Positions 11,448 through 24,476 of a DNA stretch of 64,000 bases are shown here, one piece after another. The first letter of the stretch is position 1. Each line of letters begins with the position of its first letter. The position numbers and the translations under genes are program-made. A model generated the notes under the pieces. That model saw only the letters and a program-made list of their open reading frames with translations, was not told the origin of the DNA and made no database searches. The stretch comes from Daucus carota subsp. sativus (Eukaryota > Streptophyta > Magnoliopsida > Apiales > Apiaceae): assembly GCF_001625215.2 (NCBI RefSeq), contig NC_030381.2, positions 37,260,689 through 37,324,688 of the forward strand, given 5' to 3'.

Positions 11448-14400
11448 ATGGGCTTGAAATTGCAGGGTCATCATATGTTGGCTGTGAAGTTGAATGATCA
11501 ATCTGGGACTAAAAGAAAGTATACTTTTATTAATAGGGTATGGCTCCCTAAAATTCTGTGGCTTTGGATTTTATCAACTATTTTTGTCAGTAGAGTGATT
11601 TATAATAGGATGAATGCTGATAATAAGGAGAGGAGGGATGAAGTGCTTGTGAGTATGTGTGATCAGAGGGCTAGAATGTTACAAGACCAGTTCAGTGTTA
11701 GTGTTAATCATGTTCATGCTCTTGCGGTTTTGGTATCGACTTTTCATTATTACAAGAACCCATCAGCAATTGATCAGGTTTGAGCTGATTATTTGTTCTG
11801 CGATTTATTAAATTTCTTAATGGTAATTTTTAGCTTGTTTTGATTTTTGTAATTGTTTGGGGACAATGTAGGAAACTTTTGCTGAGTACACAGCTAGGAC
11901 AGCTTTTGAGAGGCCATTGTTGAGTGGTGTAGCATATGCTCAGAGGGTTGTGGATTCAGAAAGGGAACAATTTGAAAAGCTACATGGGTGGACGATAAGA
12001 ACAATGGAGAGAGAGCCTTCACCTATTCGAGATGAGTATGCGCCTGTTATATTCTCTCAAGAAACTGTTTCGTACATTGAATCTCTTGATATGATGTCGG
12101 GAGAGGTAATTTTTAGCTCCCCAGTTGCTAGTATTGCAGTTTATTGTTGAGGTCTTCTCCGTTTTAACTTTTGTAAATTCACTATTCTGTTGCAGGAGGA
12201 CCGTGAAAACATATTGAGGGCTAGAGCTACTGGAAAAGCAGTTCTTACTAGCCCCTTTCGACTGCTCGGTTCTCATCATCTTGGGGTTGTACTGACATTT
12301 CCAGTCTACAAATTCAAGCTTGGCTCGAATCCGTCCTTGGCACAACGAATCGAAGCCACTGCTGGGTAAGCATGTTCGTTGTCCTCGTCTCTAATATTGT
12401 TATTCGGTGCATTCACATTACTTCATTACAGTTTGATTTCTGGAAGATGTAAGTTTGATTTGGTTATATTTTGTCAGTCACCCATGAGCAGTGAAGGTGT
12501 TTATATGCAATTTAAGATAACTTTTGAATTTCTTAACCATACAATGTATTTGGTACAATGCCAAATATGTATTTGACCTAATTTGCTTGTTCTGATTGCC
12601 TCTGGTTGTAATTTTACTGTTGAAACATAGCATGAAAGATGTAACTCTATACAGCGTAAGAGCCAAACTATATGTTTTTGTTGCCCACTTCTGCATTTCT
12701 AGGTTCTGACAAGTTCACTTGAAATGTTTAGCTTAGAAACTAAGCCTATCTTCCCCAATATTCTGTAAAATAGTAGGTATATGAATTTCCAAAACTTTAT
12801 TGTGATATCTGATCCCCGCAATCAAATTTTTTGTGCATAGTAATTGCAACTTTGTTATGAAATCAGTCTACTTTGAATTGTTGCCTTTTTCAGTATTTTA
12901 GTGGAAAAGGCTTGAGACTCCCTATCTTAATCTAATATTCAATGCAACCAAATTGAAAAGCTAACAGTGACATGCTAATATGCTATATATGCATAATCTT
13001 TCTAGGTCAATGATGCCTACCTTACTCCTGATATCTATTTCCTACAGCAATTTTGAGACTTTAAAGTTTTGAATTCCATTCAGTACTGTAGAACTGTAGA
13101 CATTTACTGGTGTCCAAGGAGAACCGGTAGCGGTACGTCTCAAGTGATGATGTCATTCACTTCATGGGTTTGGACCGAATCCCTAACATAGGAGTGTTGC
13201 AGCATACCACCAGGGGTTTTTACCGCTGAAAGACATTAACCCTAAATTTTTGATGTAAATGGGCTACAGTGTCTTCCAGCAGGAAAATCACTAATCCTGG
13301 GAGAATTTTTATCCTCTAGCGGTTTTTTGCTGCTGGTAGTATGCTGCTAACATACATTTGACTGTTCTGGACCATTACCCATTAATCATTTGGCGAGCAA
13401 TTCTGTGAGAAGGAAAATAATCTTGCTTATCAACGTTATGGAAAAAAAGAAGTAAAAATTAGCAACAAAGATCTCGAAGTTTTAGGTTATAGTATATCTT
13501 TGAATTGATGCTTCTGTAGTTAACAGGTCTATCACTTGCGAATACTCGTCTCAACGTACCAAGAAACATTGACGTGATCTTGGTCCCGTATACCAAATTC
13601 AGTTCTTAGAAGCAACAGAGCAAATATTATATATTAACTAAAGTAAGGTAAATTTTGGAAAAAAGCTAGGTGATACATTTGCCTTGTGAATATAGGAAAA
13701 AAATTGGACGGGATGCAGTTATTCTGTACTATTACCGTAATATTTAATTAATTATTTCTGCTTTATATATTTTGTTGGTACTTATTTTATGATTTTTGTT
13801 ACCATCTGACAAGATACTCACATATGGTACATATTAGACACCTCAATGTTAATATCATAATATGTAATGCAATAGCTGAACATCCCCTTCAATTTTTTGA
13901 GTGGATGGCATAAAATGGCACTTGATGGTTTTAAAAGGACCCCTACACCAATACTCACACACAGATGTGACTTGAATCCTTCACCTCCCACTGAAGGGAG
14001 AGGGTAAATTCGACTGGAGCACTCCCTCTTAAGTACTAGTATATATTTATTGACACTTCACAATGTGTTTATATCCAAAATATAATGGAAATTATAATTG
14101 GAGAATCTTCTCGAAACATAAGACGGACAAATAAATTATACACTCTAGTACTGTACCATCAATAAGTAATGAAGTATTAGCAAATAACAACGCAAAGTTC
14201 CAGTGACTTCTTAGTTTTTCCCTGATGTAGAAAATTGGGTTAAAAGTGATCCAATATGGCTAAAGTAGATCTTATGCTTAACAGATACATTGGAGGAGCC
14301 TTTGATGTTGAGTCCCTGGTGGAAAATCTACTTGGGCAGCTTGCTGGGAACCAGGCAATTGTTGTGAATGTATATGATATAACCAACTCCTCTGACCCCC

Positions 14401-17400
14401 TAATCATGTATGGGCATGAAAATCAAGATAGTGACATTTCCCTCGAGCGTGTAAGCATGCTCAACTTTGGGGATCCATATCGAAAACATCAAATGACCTG
14501 TCGGTGCGTACACTAATCTTATATATTTTGAGGAAAAATCTATAATTTTTGTAAGAACAAAGAAACTAAATCTGTACTTTTGATGCACAAATTCATACTA
14601 TATCAGGTATCTTAAGAAGGCACCAACACCATGGACAGCAATCACCACTGCGTTCCTGTTCTTTGTGATTGGTCTATTGGTTGGCTACATGACATATGGT
14701 GGAGCAATTCATATTGTTAAAGTGGAGGATGATTTCCATGAAATGCAACTACTGAAAGTTCGAGCAGAAGCTGCTGACGTTGCTAAATCACAGGTTTCAA
14801 TCTACCACTTTTTTTTTAAATTTTAATTATGGTAATATTTATATTTGATTTGTTGTTTGAATTGATACCTTTATCAGATAAACACTTTCTGAATTTTATG
14901 TATGTTTTCCTGTTCAGTTTCTAGCTACCCTTTCCCATGAGATTAGAACTCCGATGAATGGCATTCTTGGTGGGTTCTTATTCCTTTCCAGTTCCCTGTT
15001 ATTGGCTGGAGTCAATTTCTATTATAAGATATAGTCTGTTAACTTTACATATCTTATTATAGGGATGCTTGCCTTGCTTCTTGATACGGATTTAAGCTCA
15101 ACCCAAAGGGATTATGGTCAAACTGCTCAGGCTTGTGGAAAGGCGCTGATAACTTTAATTAATGAAGTCCTTGATAGGGCCAAAATTGAAGCCGGAAAGT
15201 TAGAGCTAGAGGCAGTCCCATTTGACATCCGCTCCATATTAGATGATGTCCTTTCTCTATTCTCTGAGAAGTCCAGGCACAAGGGTATCGAGGTAAGATA
15301 TACTCAAATGTTTTAATCGGTTTATCACTTTCTTGCAGTCATAACTATGATGGCTAATGTGCTGGTAATAACATTCCAATCTTTTCTTTCTTGCTTTGTT
15401 ATATTGTATTTGATTCTTATTCTGCTGGGGAAGTAAAGTTGGCCGTGTTTGTATCTGACAAAGTTCCAGAAATGGTTATGGGGGATCCTGGAAGATTCAG
15501 GCAGGTTATTACAAATCTTGTGGGCAATTCTGTCAAGGTAAGGAATTATTAACCCCATGCAGATTTCTTTTCCTTCTTTTCTGCATGAAACATCATACAT
15601 GACTAAATTGTAGATAATCTCCCCTTTAAAGTATAAAGTATCCTCTGAGTTATCTTTCTTTTGAAATGGGGCAGTACTTTATACAATATATCCCTCACTA
15701 AATCTACTTTTCGACAGTTTACAGAACAAGGACATGTTCTTGTTCAAGTCCATCTTGCTAATCATGCAGAAACTTTAATGAAGACAAAAGCTGACAGCTT
15801 CATTAATGGAGATTCTGAAGGTGTAGTTTTATCAGGTGGGAATCGGTTTAGTACTCTAAGTGGTCGTGAAGTGGCTGAAGATATGCATAGTTGGAAAACC
15901 TTCAAGAATTTGATTCTTGATGAAGAGTCCCAGTACTTAGACAGTCAAAGAGCAAGTACCGCAGATGAAGCATTTCAGAATGTCAAACTGATGGTATCCG
16001 TCGAGGATACAGGAATTGGGATCCCCTTAGGTGCACAAGAACGCGTATTCACACCGTTCATGCAGGCAGATAGTTCAACTTCTAGAAATTATGGGGGTAC
16101 TGGTATTGGATTGAGCATTAGCAAGTGCCTGGTTGAGTTGATGGGTGGTCGGATTAATTTTATTAGTCACCCTCAGATCGGAAGTACATTTTCATTTACT
16201 GCCAGCTTTAGAAGGTGCCAGAAAAATGCAAATGGTGATATGATAAAACCTCACTCCGCTGATTTACCTGTGGCATTCAAAGGACTGAAAGCAATTTTAG
16301 TGGATGAAAAAAAAATTAGAGCTACTATAACAAGATACCAATTAAAAAGACTTGGTATACTGGTTGAAGTTGTAAATAACATTAGGACCGTACTCTCCAA
16401 CTCTGGCAGCAAAAATGGTTCTGTAGGATCAAAGTAAGTTTTATCATTCTGTTCTATTTTATCTTTCCATCTTTCTGACTGTCGCAACTCAATTTGATCT
16501 GTTACTTAAATTACTACATGTTGTGGCAGCAGTGATTGGCAGCCAGATATGATTCTCATTGAGAAGGATTCATGGTTATCCGGTGAGAATGATTGCTTTG
16601 ATATACGACTTTTGGAATGGAAACAACATGGCCATATGGTTAATCTGCCCAAGATAATCCTTCTTGCAACTAATATCACTAGCACTGAGTTTGAGAAAGC
16701 AAAAGCAGCAGGTTTTGCAGATACTGTGATCATGAAACCTTTAAGAGCAACCATGGTGGCGGCATGCCTTCAACAAGTAATGGGAACGGAAAAGAAAGCA
16801 CAGCATGAGAGAGACATGATAAATGCATCTGCTTTTCTTCGTAGCTTGCTTTGTGGCAAGAAGATACTGGTGGTTGATGACATTAGGGTAAACCGCAGAG
16901 TTGCTGCTGGCGCACTCAAAAAGTTTGGAGCTAGTGTGGAATGTGCCGAGAGTGGGAAAGATGCCCTCGCATTGCTTCAGCTACCACACAATTTTGACGC
17001 ATGCTTCATGGATATTCAAATGCCTGAAATGGATGGGTATGTTTTAATGTCCTCTGTGAAATAGTAGATGTTAAATACATCTTCATTTTTGAGTTTCATA
17101 CTGAATTTTGCCGATTAAATCAAACTTTAAAATATCGGGAGTATACTTGTGGCTTTATAAATTATGATACTACAATTTTATACTCTGCAGTTTTGAGGCA
17201 ACTCGTCTTATCCGAATGTTGGAGAGCAAGGCAAATGAGCAGATAAATGGAGGAAACGATGTTGAAGGAACTGCAAAAGGGGGGAAGTGGCATTTGCCAA
17301 TATTAGCTATGACAGCCGATGTCATCCATGCCACTTACGAAGAGTGCCTGAAATGTGGAATGGACGGTTACGTTTCAAAGCCCTTTGATGAGAAGAGTCT

Positions 17401-17452
17401 GTATCAGGCTGTTGCAAAATTCTTTGAACCCAGGTCCACTGCAGACTCATAG
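11448..17452 (+). CDS. Cytokinin receptor histidine kinase, AHK4/CRE1/WOL type (11 exons, 1001 aa)
   Basis: Membrane receptor that binds cytokinin through a CHASE domain and starts a His-Asp phosphorelay to HPt proteins. Exons read from splice sites: 11448-11777, 11872-12105, 12196-12365, 14285-14503, 14607-14793, 14918-14969, 15063-15292, 15439-15537, 15718-16433, 16530-17036, 17191-17452. They total 3006 nt in one open frame. First membrane segment is near residues 30-48, CHASE about 50-317 (contains VVLTFPVYK), second membrane segment about 328-348. The phospho-acceptor is His387 in LSHEIRTPMNG. ATPase boxes are VGNSVKF, VEDTGIGIP and GGTGIGLS. A receiver-like domain is followed by a true receiver with VVDD, Asp907 in FMDIQMPEMDG, and Lys in VSKPF. 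The sequence is closest from memory to Arabidopsis AHK4 (about 1057-1080 aa), with a shorter N terminus. Start chosen at 11448 because upstream in-frame codons are not ATG. Oddities: the receiver reads VVDDIRVN where AHK4 has VVDDN, and intron 3 is 1.9 kb. Confidence 0.93.
13197..13349. repeat. Inverted-repeat (MITE-like) insertion in intron 3 of the receptor gene
   Basis: The left arm (TTGCAGCATACCACC, then a GGTTTTTACCGC block) is matched in inverse by the right arm (GCGGTTTTTTGCTGCTGGTAGTATGCTGC, starting near 13319). Arms are about 30 bp and the whole is about 153 bp. No clear target duplication was found, so the family is unassigned. Confidence 0.5.
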
Positions 17453-17872
17453 AAAACCTCTGTTATATTGTAAAATGCTTTATGAAAATTGGATGGCTTG
17501 ACCTGTACCACCCTGCAGTCCTTCACATACTCTGCTGCTGGTTCTTTTAGCTCAAAGTGTGTGCCGATGCTCGCAGAATTTGCTGGGATGAGTTCATGAT
17601 TGGGGAGGCAGTGTTTGAATTCTAACCACTGACAACATCTAACTTGTTTTTCTTGATTGCAGGTCAATGTATACAATGTTAAGATGTACAACTCAGCTGT
17701 TTGTATTAGTGTATAGCTCTTTAGTGGTTATGACGCTTTTAGTTTATCGACCCATGTAACACTATTAGTATATAGTAATTCATATCAAGCACTCTTTAAA
17801 TCCTAATCAAAAGAAGCATCGTTTATGGAGAGCTAGTTTGCATTGAGGTCGTTGATTGGTACGAATGTGGAC

Positions 17873-17952
17873 TTTGTCATGCTTTGCTCCAGCTACCACA
17901 CAATTATAATAAAGTACATGCTTCAGAATATACAAAGCCTGAAATGGACACG
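17873..17952 (+). pseudogene. Decayed duplicate of the receptor's receiver-domain exon
   Basis: About 420 bp after the receptor stop codon, 'cagctaccacacaatt' and 'gcctgaaatgga' recur in the order and near-spacing found in exon 10 at 16979-17034 (encoding the LQLPHNF...QMPEMDG stretch). Substitutions and small indels lie between, and the reading frame is lost. It is best read as a remnant of a partial tandem duplication of exon 10; chance is unlikely given two exact blocks of 12-16 bp in register. Confidence 0.65.
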
Positions 17953-19265
17953 TACGTGCTCGGGAGCGGGTGAAGTTTGAACCCGATGTCCTCTTTAAAT
18001 TAGCGGTTATAATATAAAAAAAATCGAAAACGGATTTGTAGAAACACTAACGGGAAGGTCCGCTTTTTCTAAAAACACAAAACCTCCTTTCAGGGTTGCT
18101 GACTTGCCGTCAGCAATAACAACACGGCGCCTCTGCAGGCAGCCAGCTTATTACCCGAAAACATAGCCTGATTATAGTAAAAAACAACAATAATAAAGAA
18201 ATAAATATAACAATGTCATGTTTGGAAATATGGATTAATTTTGGATTTGATCAAATAACTTGTTTCAGAATTTGGATTCATTTGAAATTCAGAAATTCAG
18301 ACACTAGTATAAATCTGGAAATTTGGCTCAAATCCTATCATTTAAAATTCACCATTTGAAATGAAATGCTGGTTTCCAAACCGCCCTCTAATATTAAACA
18401 GTAAACGCATTAACCTTGATTATTAACCGAAGCTGTAGTTTCCTTCTAAGAAGATATTTGGCCATGGCGTTATTTTCACGAGATTCACCTATACATGCAT
18501 ACAGAGCAGAGAGCACTCCCTTTGCGTAGATTAAAATTCGTCACTCCCAAAAAGAAAAGGAAAAAAATTCCTCTACGATTATGTTTATCTTCTACTCTCC
18601 GTTCCACACGCATACGCCAGCTCTACTTTCCTATTATACACAAGTCCACACACAAATATATATATGCTAGAAAAATGTCTTAACGTCAATTATTATAACT
18701 TTATTTAACTTTTTTCTAATTATATTTGTCTCTTGATACATTTTTTAGAAAGTACTTTTACAATAAGCTAATTTAAAATATCTTTAAATAATCCATCAAA
18801 AATACTAGCAAATATCAATTCCGATTTAGAGCGTTTTTGCATGACTTTTTATATCCGGATTTTATGTCGAAACAACTTTAACATGTAAATAATCTGTTTA
18901 TGTAATGAATTAGAATTCCACTTAAAAATAGAAAAACGGACTTAAAATAAAAAATTGATAAGATATATCTCTTTAATCAGTTTATTTTATTTTATAATTT
19001 TATTAATAAAATTCAATTTAAAAACTTTTTTTAATTTTTTAAATAATATATGGATCATCTATAATATAAAATTTCCAAACAAATAATTTAAACTTAATCG
19101 TAAATTTAAACCCCAAACGATCTCTCAATCTCGACCCAGTCACTTATTGTCTCTGTCACTTTGCTGCTCATTTATTCCTTTTTCACCTTTACTATTAAAC
19201 ACATAAATCCACAAATATAAATTTCTCTTACACACATAGGAAAAAGAAAATCTCTTACACATATA
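17953..19265. other. Intergenic, no gene recognised
   Basis: A slightly GC-richer stretch at 17940-18170 is unidentified. About 18219-18385 has inverted ends (GTTTGGAAA / TTTCCAAAC), a likely small MITE without a clear target duplication. The remainder is AT-rich. A 62-codon open frame at 18495-18683 has no recognisable content. Confidence 0.4.
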
Positions 19266-19495
19266 CTCCATCCGTCCCACCAGATTCTTTACAGTTTCCT
19301 TATTTGGCCGTCCTACCCATCCCACCACTTTCCCACTTTTTCTTCCTTTTTACACTACTTTTACTCCACTAACTCTCTTTTATATATTAAAAATCAGTGG
19401 GTCCCACCACTTCACCCACTTTTCCACTACTTTATACATATTTCTTAACCTCCGTGCCCAAACCCAATGTAAAGAATTGGGTGGGACGGAGGGAG
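19266..19495. mobile_element. Stowaway MITE just upstream of the TMK-type kinase gene
   Basis: The left end is CTCCATCCGTCCCACCAG at 19266 and the right end is the inverse, GGGTGGGACGGAGGGAG, ending at 19495. TA flanks both sides. The terminus ends 113 bp before the start codon of the kinase gene, so it probably lies in the proximal promoter or 5' leader. Confidence 0.85.
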
Positions 19496-19608
19496 TATAT
19501 CCCATACATATCACCTCTATCACCGCCGTTTAATCTGCCTGAAATCACACAAAACATACTTAAAAAGCTTCAATTTTTCTTGAAACCCAGCTCAAATCGA
19601 CCCAAAAC

Positions 19609-22600
19609 ATGAAGCCCCCAGGAGCTCATCTCTTCATACTCATCTTCCTCACCACCCTTTTCATCACAGCCCACTCAGACAATGATGCCTCAGTAATGCT
19701 AGACTTAAAAAAATCACTCGACTCACCTGACTCACTGAGTTGGACTGACTCGGACCCGTGTCAATGGCCTCACATACAATGCAACAAAGACCAGAGGGTC
19801 ACAAGAATTCAAATAGGTAATCAAAAACTCACTGGGAAGCTCCCACAAACCCTAAAAAACTTAACTTCTTTGCAGGTTCTTGAAGTTCAGAACAATCAAC
19901 TCAGTGGGTCAGTACCGAGTTTGGCAGGCTTGAGTTCTTTACAGTCACTTTTATTGCATGATAATAAGTTTGATTATATGCCCTCTGATTTCTTTGATGG
20001 TATGTCTTCTTTGCAAGATGTTTATATAGGTTATAATGAGTTTAAGGCTTGGCAATTACCTGATAGTATAAAAAGTGTGAGTAATTTGCAAAGGTTTTCA
20101 GCTACTCAGTGTAATATTACTGGAAACATTCCTGCTTTTTTTGGTGGGGATACTTTTGCTAGCTTGACTTTTTTGGACTTGGCTTTTAATTACTTGGAAG
20201 GGGAATTGCCTGCTAGTTTTTCGGGTTCTTCGATACAGACATTGTGGTTAAATGGTCAGCAAAGTTTGTCGAAATTGAATGGTACTATTGAGGTTTTACG
20301 GAATATGACTGACTTGACGGAGGTTTGGTTGAATATGAATTCGTTCACGGGTCCTATACCTGATCTTTCAGGGTTGGGGCAGTTGCAGAATTTGAGTTTG
20401 AGGGATAATGAGTTGACGGGTCCTGTGCCTGCGTCACTGGTTGGTATGTCGTCACTTGTGGAAGTGAATTTGACGAATAATATGTTGCAGGGGTCACCGC
20501 CGAAGTTTAAAGATTCAGTGAAGTTGGATATGGTTCAGAATACTAATAGTTTTTGTGTGAGTGCTGCTGGGGTTCTGTGTGATCCACGTGTGGATATGAT
20601 GCTTGCTGTTGCAGAATCAGTTGGTTATCCGAGTAAGTTTGCTGAGAACTGGAAAGGAAATGATCCTTGCACACCGTGGTTAGGTCTCACGTGTGATAGC
20701 GGCGGGAATATTACCGTTATTAATTTTCAGAAAATGGGTCTCACGGGTAGTATTTCACCTAATTTTTCATCTATTACCTCATTGCAAAGGTTGATTCTCT
20801 CAAATAATTATCTTAGCGGTGTTATACCTGAAGAGCTCACAAGTTTGGCTAATCTCAGGGAATTAGATATTAGTAACAATCAGATTCATGGTAAAATCCC
20901 ATCTTTCAGGAGTAATGTGATGGTTAAAACTGATGGTAATGTAAATATCGGAAAGGATAATGTTCCTAGTTCAACACCAACAACGCCTTCTGGTAAAACA
21001 CCAGGTTCATCCCCTGGTTCCACTGCAGAGTCTCCCGAAAGCGGGGGTAAAAAATCTTCATCAGGATTGATTATTGGCTCTGTTGTTGGTGGTGTTTGTG
21101 CATTTTTCTTTGCGGGATTGCTAGTTGTTTGTGTCTACAGAGCTAAGCATAAACGTACTGATGTAGAGCCTTCTCCTAGTACTGTGGTGATTCATCCACA
21201 GCACTCGGGATCAGACCAAGATGCCGTGAAGATCACAGTTACTGGTTCTAGTGTTAACGGCGGGCCTACAAGTGAAACTTTGAGTCTTGGAAGTAGTGGA
21301 CCTAGAGATATGCATATTGTTGAGGCTGGAAACATGGTAATATCAATCCAAGTCCTAAGGAACGTGACTAACAACTTCAGCCAAGATAATATACTGGGTA
21401 AAGGTGGTTTTGGAACTGTTTACAGTGGCGAGTTACATGACGGAACTAAAATCGCAGTTAAGAGGATGGAATCGGGGGTGATGAGTGAAAAGGGTTTGGA
21501 TGAGTTTAAGTCGGAGATTGCTGTTCTTACTAAAGTCCGGCACAGGCATCTGGTTGGGCTTCTAGGATATTGCCTTGATGGAAATGAGAGACTTCTTGTT
21601 TATGAATACATGCCTCAGGGGCCCCTTAGTAGATATCTATTTAACTGGAAGGAAGAAGGATTGAAACCTCTCGAGTGGTCAAAAAGGCTAATCATTGCAT
21701 TGGATGTTGCTAGAGGTGTAGAGTATCTGCATGGTTTGGCTCAACAGAGTTTTATACATAGGGATCTCAAACCTTCTAACATACTTCTGGGAGATGATAT
21801 GCGGGCTAAAGTTGCAGACTTTGGACTTGTTCGTCTTGCTCCAGACGGGAAAGCTTCACTTGTGACAAGGTTGGCAGGAACTTTTGGGTATTTAGCACCA
21901 GAATATGCAGGTTATTTCATCTATCACAGAACACTTGTAGCATATAATTTCATACCTATTTTGCTCTTTTTATGGTCTGCCTAGAAGCTAAAGATTTTTT
22001 TAGCATATTTGTTCCTTACGCGTCCATATCCTTGATTCTAAATTGGGAAGTCCTTAACTTTAATGGAGGTCCTTTTGAATGCATCTGTTGTATTATTTGA
22101 TGGCGTACATTATAAGATGATATCACTAGTAATATTGAGTATTTGGAAATTTTAAATGATTGTGAAATTTAATCCTGTTTCTGAATATATCACTAATATC
22201 TTCAATGTCCATTATTGATGATCATATCAATTTATGAAATGTATGGTGAGTAATAATATAATAATTTATCTTCTTGACAGTGACGGGCCGAGTAACTACG
22301 AAGATTGACGTCTTCAGTTTTGGAGTGATTCTTATGGAGCTGATCACGGGACGAAGGGCACTAGATGAGACCCAAGAGGAGGAGAGTATGCACCTTGTCC
22401 CATGGTTCCGCAGAATGCATCTCAACAAGGACACATTCCAAAAGGCAATTGACCCAACTATTGATCTTGATGAAGAGGTCCTTTCTAGTGTAAGCACAAT
22501 ATCTGAATTGGCTGGTCACTGCTGTGCAAGGGAACCCCACCAAAGGCCTGATATGAGTCATGCAGTTAACGTTCTTTCATCTCTAGCTGAGCTCTGGAAG

Positions 22601-22807
22601 CCATCAGACCCTGATCCTGATGACATATATGGGTTTGATCTCGATATGACGTTGCCACAGGCAGTCAAGAAATGGCAGGCACTTGAGGGATTGAGTGGCA
22701 TGGATTATTCTTCCTCTGGAATTGGCAGCAGCGATAACACCCAGACCAGCATACCCACCAGGCCGTCAGGTTTTGCAGATTCTTTCACTTCATCAGATGG
22801 ACGTTGA
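19609..22807 (+). CDS. TMK1-type leucine-rich repeat receptor-like kinase (2 exons, 942 aa)
   Basis: Plasma-membrane receptor kinase; in Arabidopsis TMK family members act in auxin responses and cell expansion. Exon 1 is 19609-21910 and exon 2 is 22281-22807. The intron falls at APEYA|VTGRVT, a position I recall as typical for TMKs. Signal peptide is about residues 1-23. LRR block 1 (with an N-terminal [10 protein letters not shown] cysteine pair) runs to about 315, then a non-LRR island carrying a second pair ([12 protein letters not shown]), then a short second LRR block to about 440. Next come a Ser/Pro-rich juxtamembrane stretch and a membrane segment of about 486-511. Kinase: glycine loop GKGGFG about 597-602, Lys618, HRD 717-719, DFG 737-739, GTFGYLAPE activation segment. 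All catalytic residues are present and it is an RD kinase. The C terminus, [17 protein letters not shown], matches TMK1, and 942 aa equals the length I recall for Arabidopsis TMK1. Reading through the intron would stop at 21984, giving a truncated kinase. Confidence 0.94.
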
Positions 22808-24476
22808 TTGAAGAGATCAAAGGACTGGATAGCTTGATTCTTGTTAATGTTTGCTAGAGGTTTGTTATGTTTATTATGCTTCTTCCTTGCCTGTTACTTT
22901 TGCAAGGTTTCTTTCAAATTTCTTATACTTCTCTCGGGGGTTATTTACTGTATTTCAAATTCCATCAGACTCCCTTACCCTCTTCTCTTACCCGAGTTTG
23001 AAATGCGAATCGATAGCCCATTCTTGTATATTGTGTTTTCTTAAGTGCAATTCCTGTTAGTTTGGATTTTGTACCTATGTGGTAGGTTTCGAGCATCCTT
23101 ATTGTATATCATAATGCCAAATAGTTTAGGTATAGATAAGTTTGACTGTTAGCAATGACATGTGGTGGTTATTATGTTTACCCAATAAGCCAAGGGTCTC
23201 TAAACCTGTGTTTGTTGTCTCTCTCTCTGTTTAAAATTCGAGAATCAGTAGAGATAACAATTGACAAGTCAGTAACTAGATACCATACAGTCAATATCTT
23301 TGTTGTCATAGATGATAGATTTATGCAAGACTACTTAGACAAGAATAGGTTGATAGATTTTGAACCTGCTTCTTGTTAGTGGTATAGTTGTTACAACTAC
23401 ATGCCAACATGTTTTGGATACATTGGTTGATGAAGTGAAAATTATGGTCCACTCTTTATTAATCTGTATGTGACATTAATATTTACTACATAGATTAAGG
23501 ATTTCACAGGTTTGGCAGTTAGGCCCTCGAGAAAATCTCTACTTAATACATGTCTGCTTATTTTAGTCAATGATTGAATAAAATGCTGTGTATAAAATAT
23601 AACATGCTGTAGTTACGTGCTACCACCACAGTGTCGATTTGTTCCGTCATGTAGATAATTATGCTAATTTAAATGGTGGGTTCTATCTAGATACAGCTGG
23701 CTGGATGCATTTGCAACTTGTCATTTGCTTGAATATATTCTATTTCTTGCAACAATGACTACTAGGATGCAGTAACACTTCGTGAGTACGTGGGAACCTC
23801 TACTCACGGGAGTCGCTATCTCTGTCTGCTATGCATCCTTCTTTTTAATATTCAACATGCTTACAACTATATAATTATTGGCGGATTTGGTGCCGATAAA
23901 TATGATTCTTAGTGATTGACTTTTTTAATTAATCTGCAATTTTCTATATATTTCCCATTTTCTATGCATCAGTGTTGACGATTTGATTGAACTGCTAAAT
24001 TACTATGTGCTCTGGATTTTCTATTCTAGTTGGATTCTGTACCTAGGATCTTTAACCCGGGTGCTTGTGCAGCAACAATATATTTATTCATTATACTTTT
24101 TTTTCTTCCTTTCGTGAAGAGGTTCCTCAGTACTATTTTATACTATGATACTACTAAATAATGCATGGTGATTTAGAAGTGATTGTGAAGGCTTTTTAGC
24201 TTCAATAGCACATTTGATTTGAATTTACTTGAATATGTTATATTCTTTACAGGATTAAATTATAGGATCAAAAAGTTATGATCTACGGCTTAGTTTGCTG
24301 CAGCCTGTACGAACCTAACATTATAAATAAACTATAGGGTTGAACAATATGCTTTAGAATTCGTAATTTTTTTATGCATTTACTTAATAATCAGAATCCT
24401 AAATATAACTCCAGATTGTCTCTGATATCTGGCCCATCTTACCAAATCTATATCTCAAGCACAATATTGTTGGTGT
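22808..24476. other. 3' flank of the kinase gene and intergenic sequence
   Basis: The first few hundred bases are probably 3' UTR, with T-rich stretches and possible poly(A) signals near 23010-23050. Short open frames at 22841-23379 have no domain. No further gene or repeat with clear ends was seen up to the hAT-type element. Confidence 0.4.

Noticed and set aside
12019-12345. 108-codon minus-strand open frame
   Set aside because: Shadow of exons 2-3 of the cytokinin receptor.
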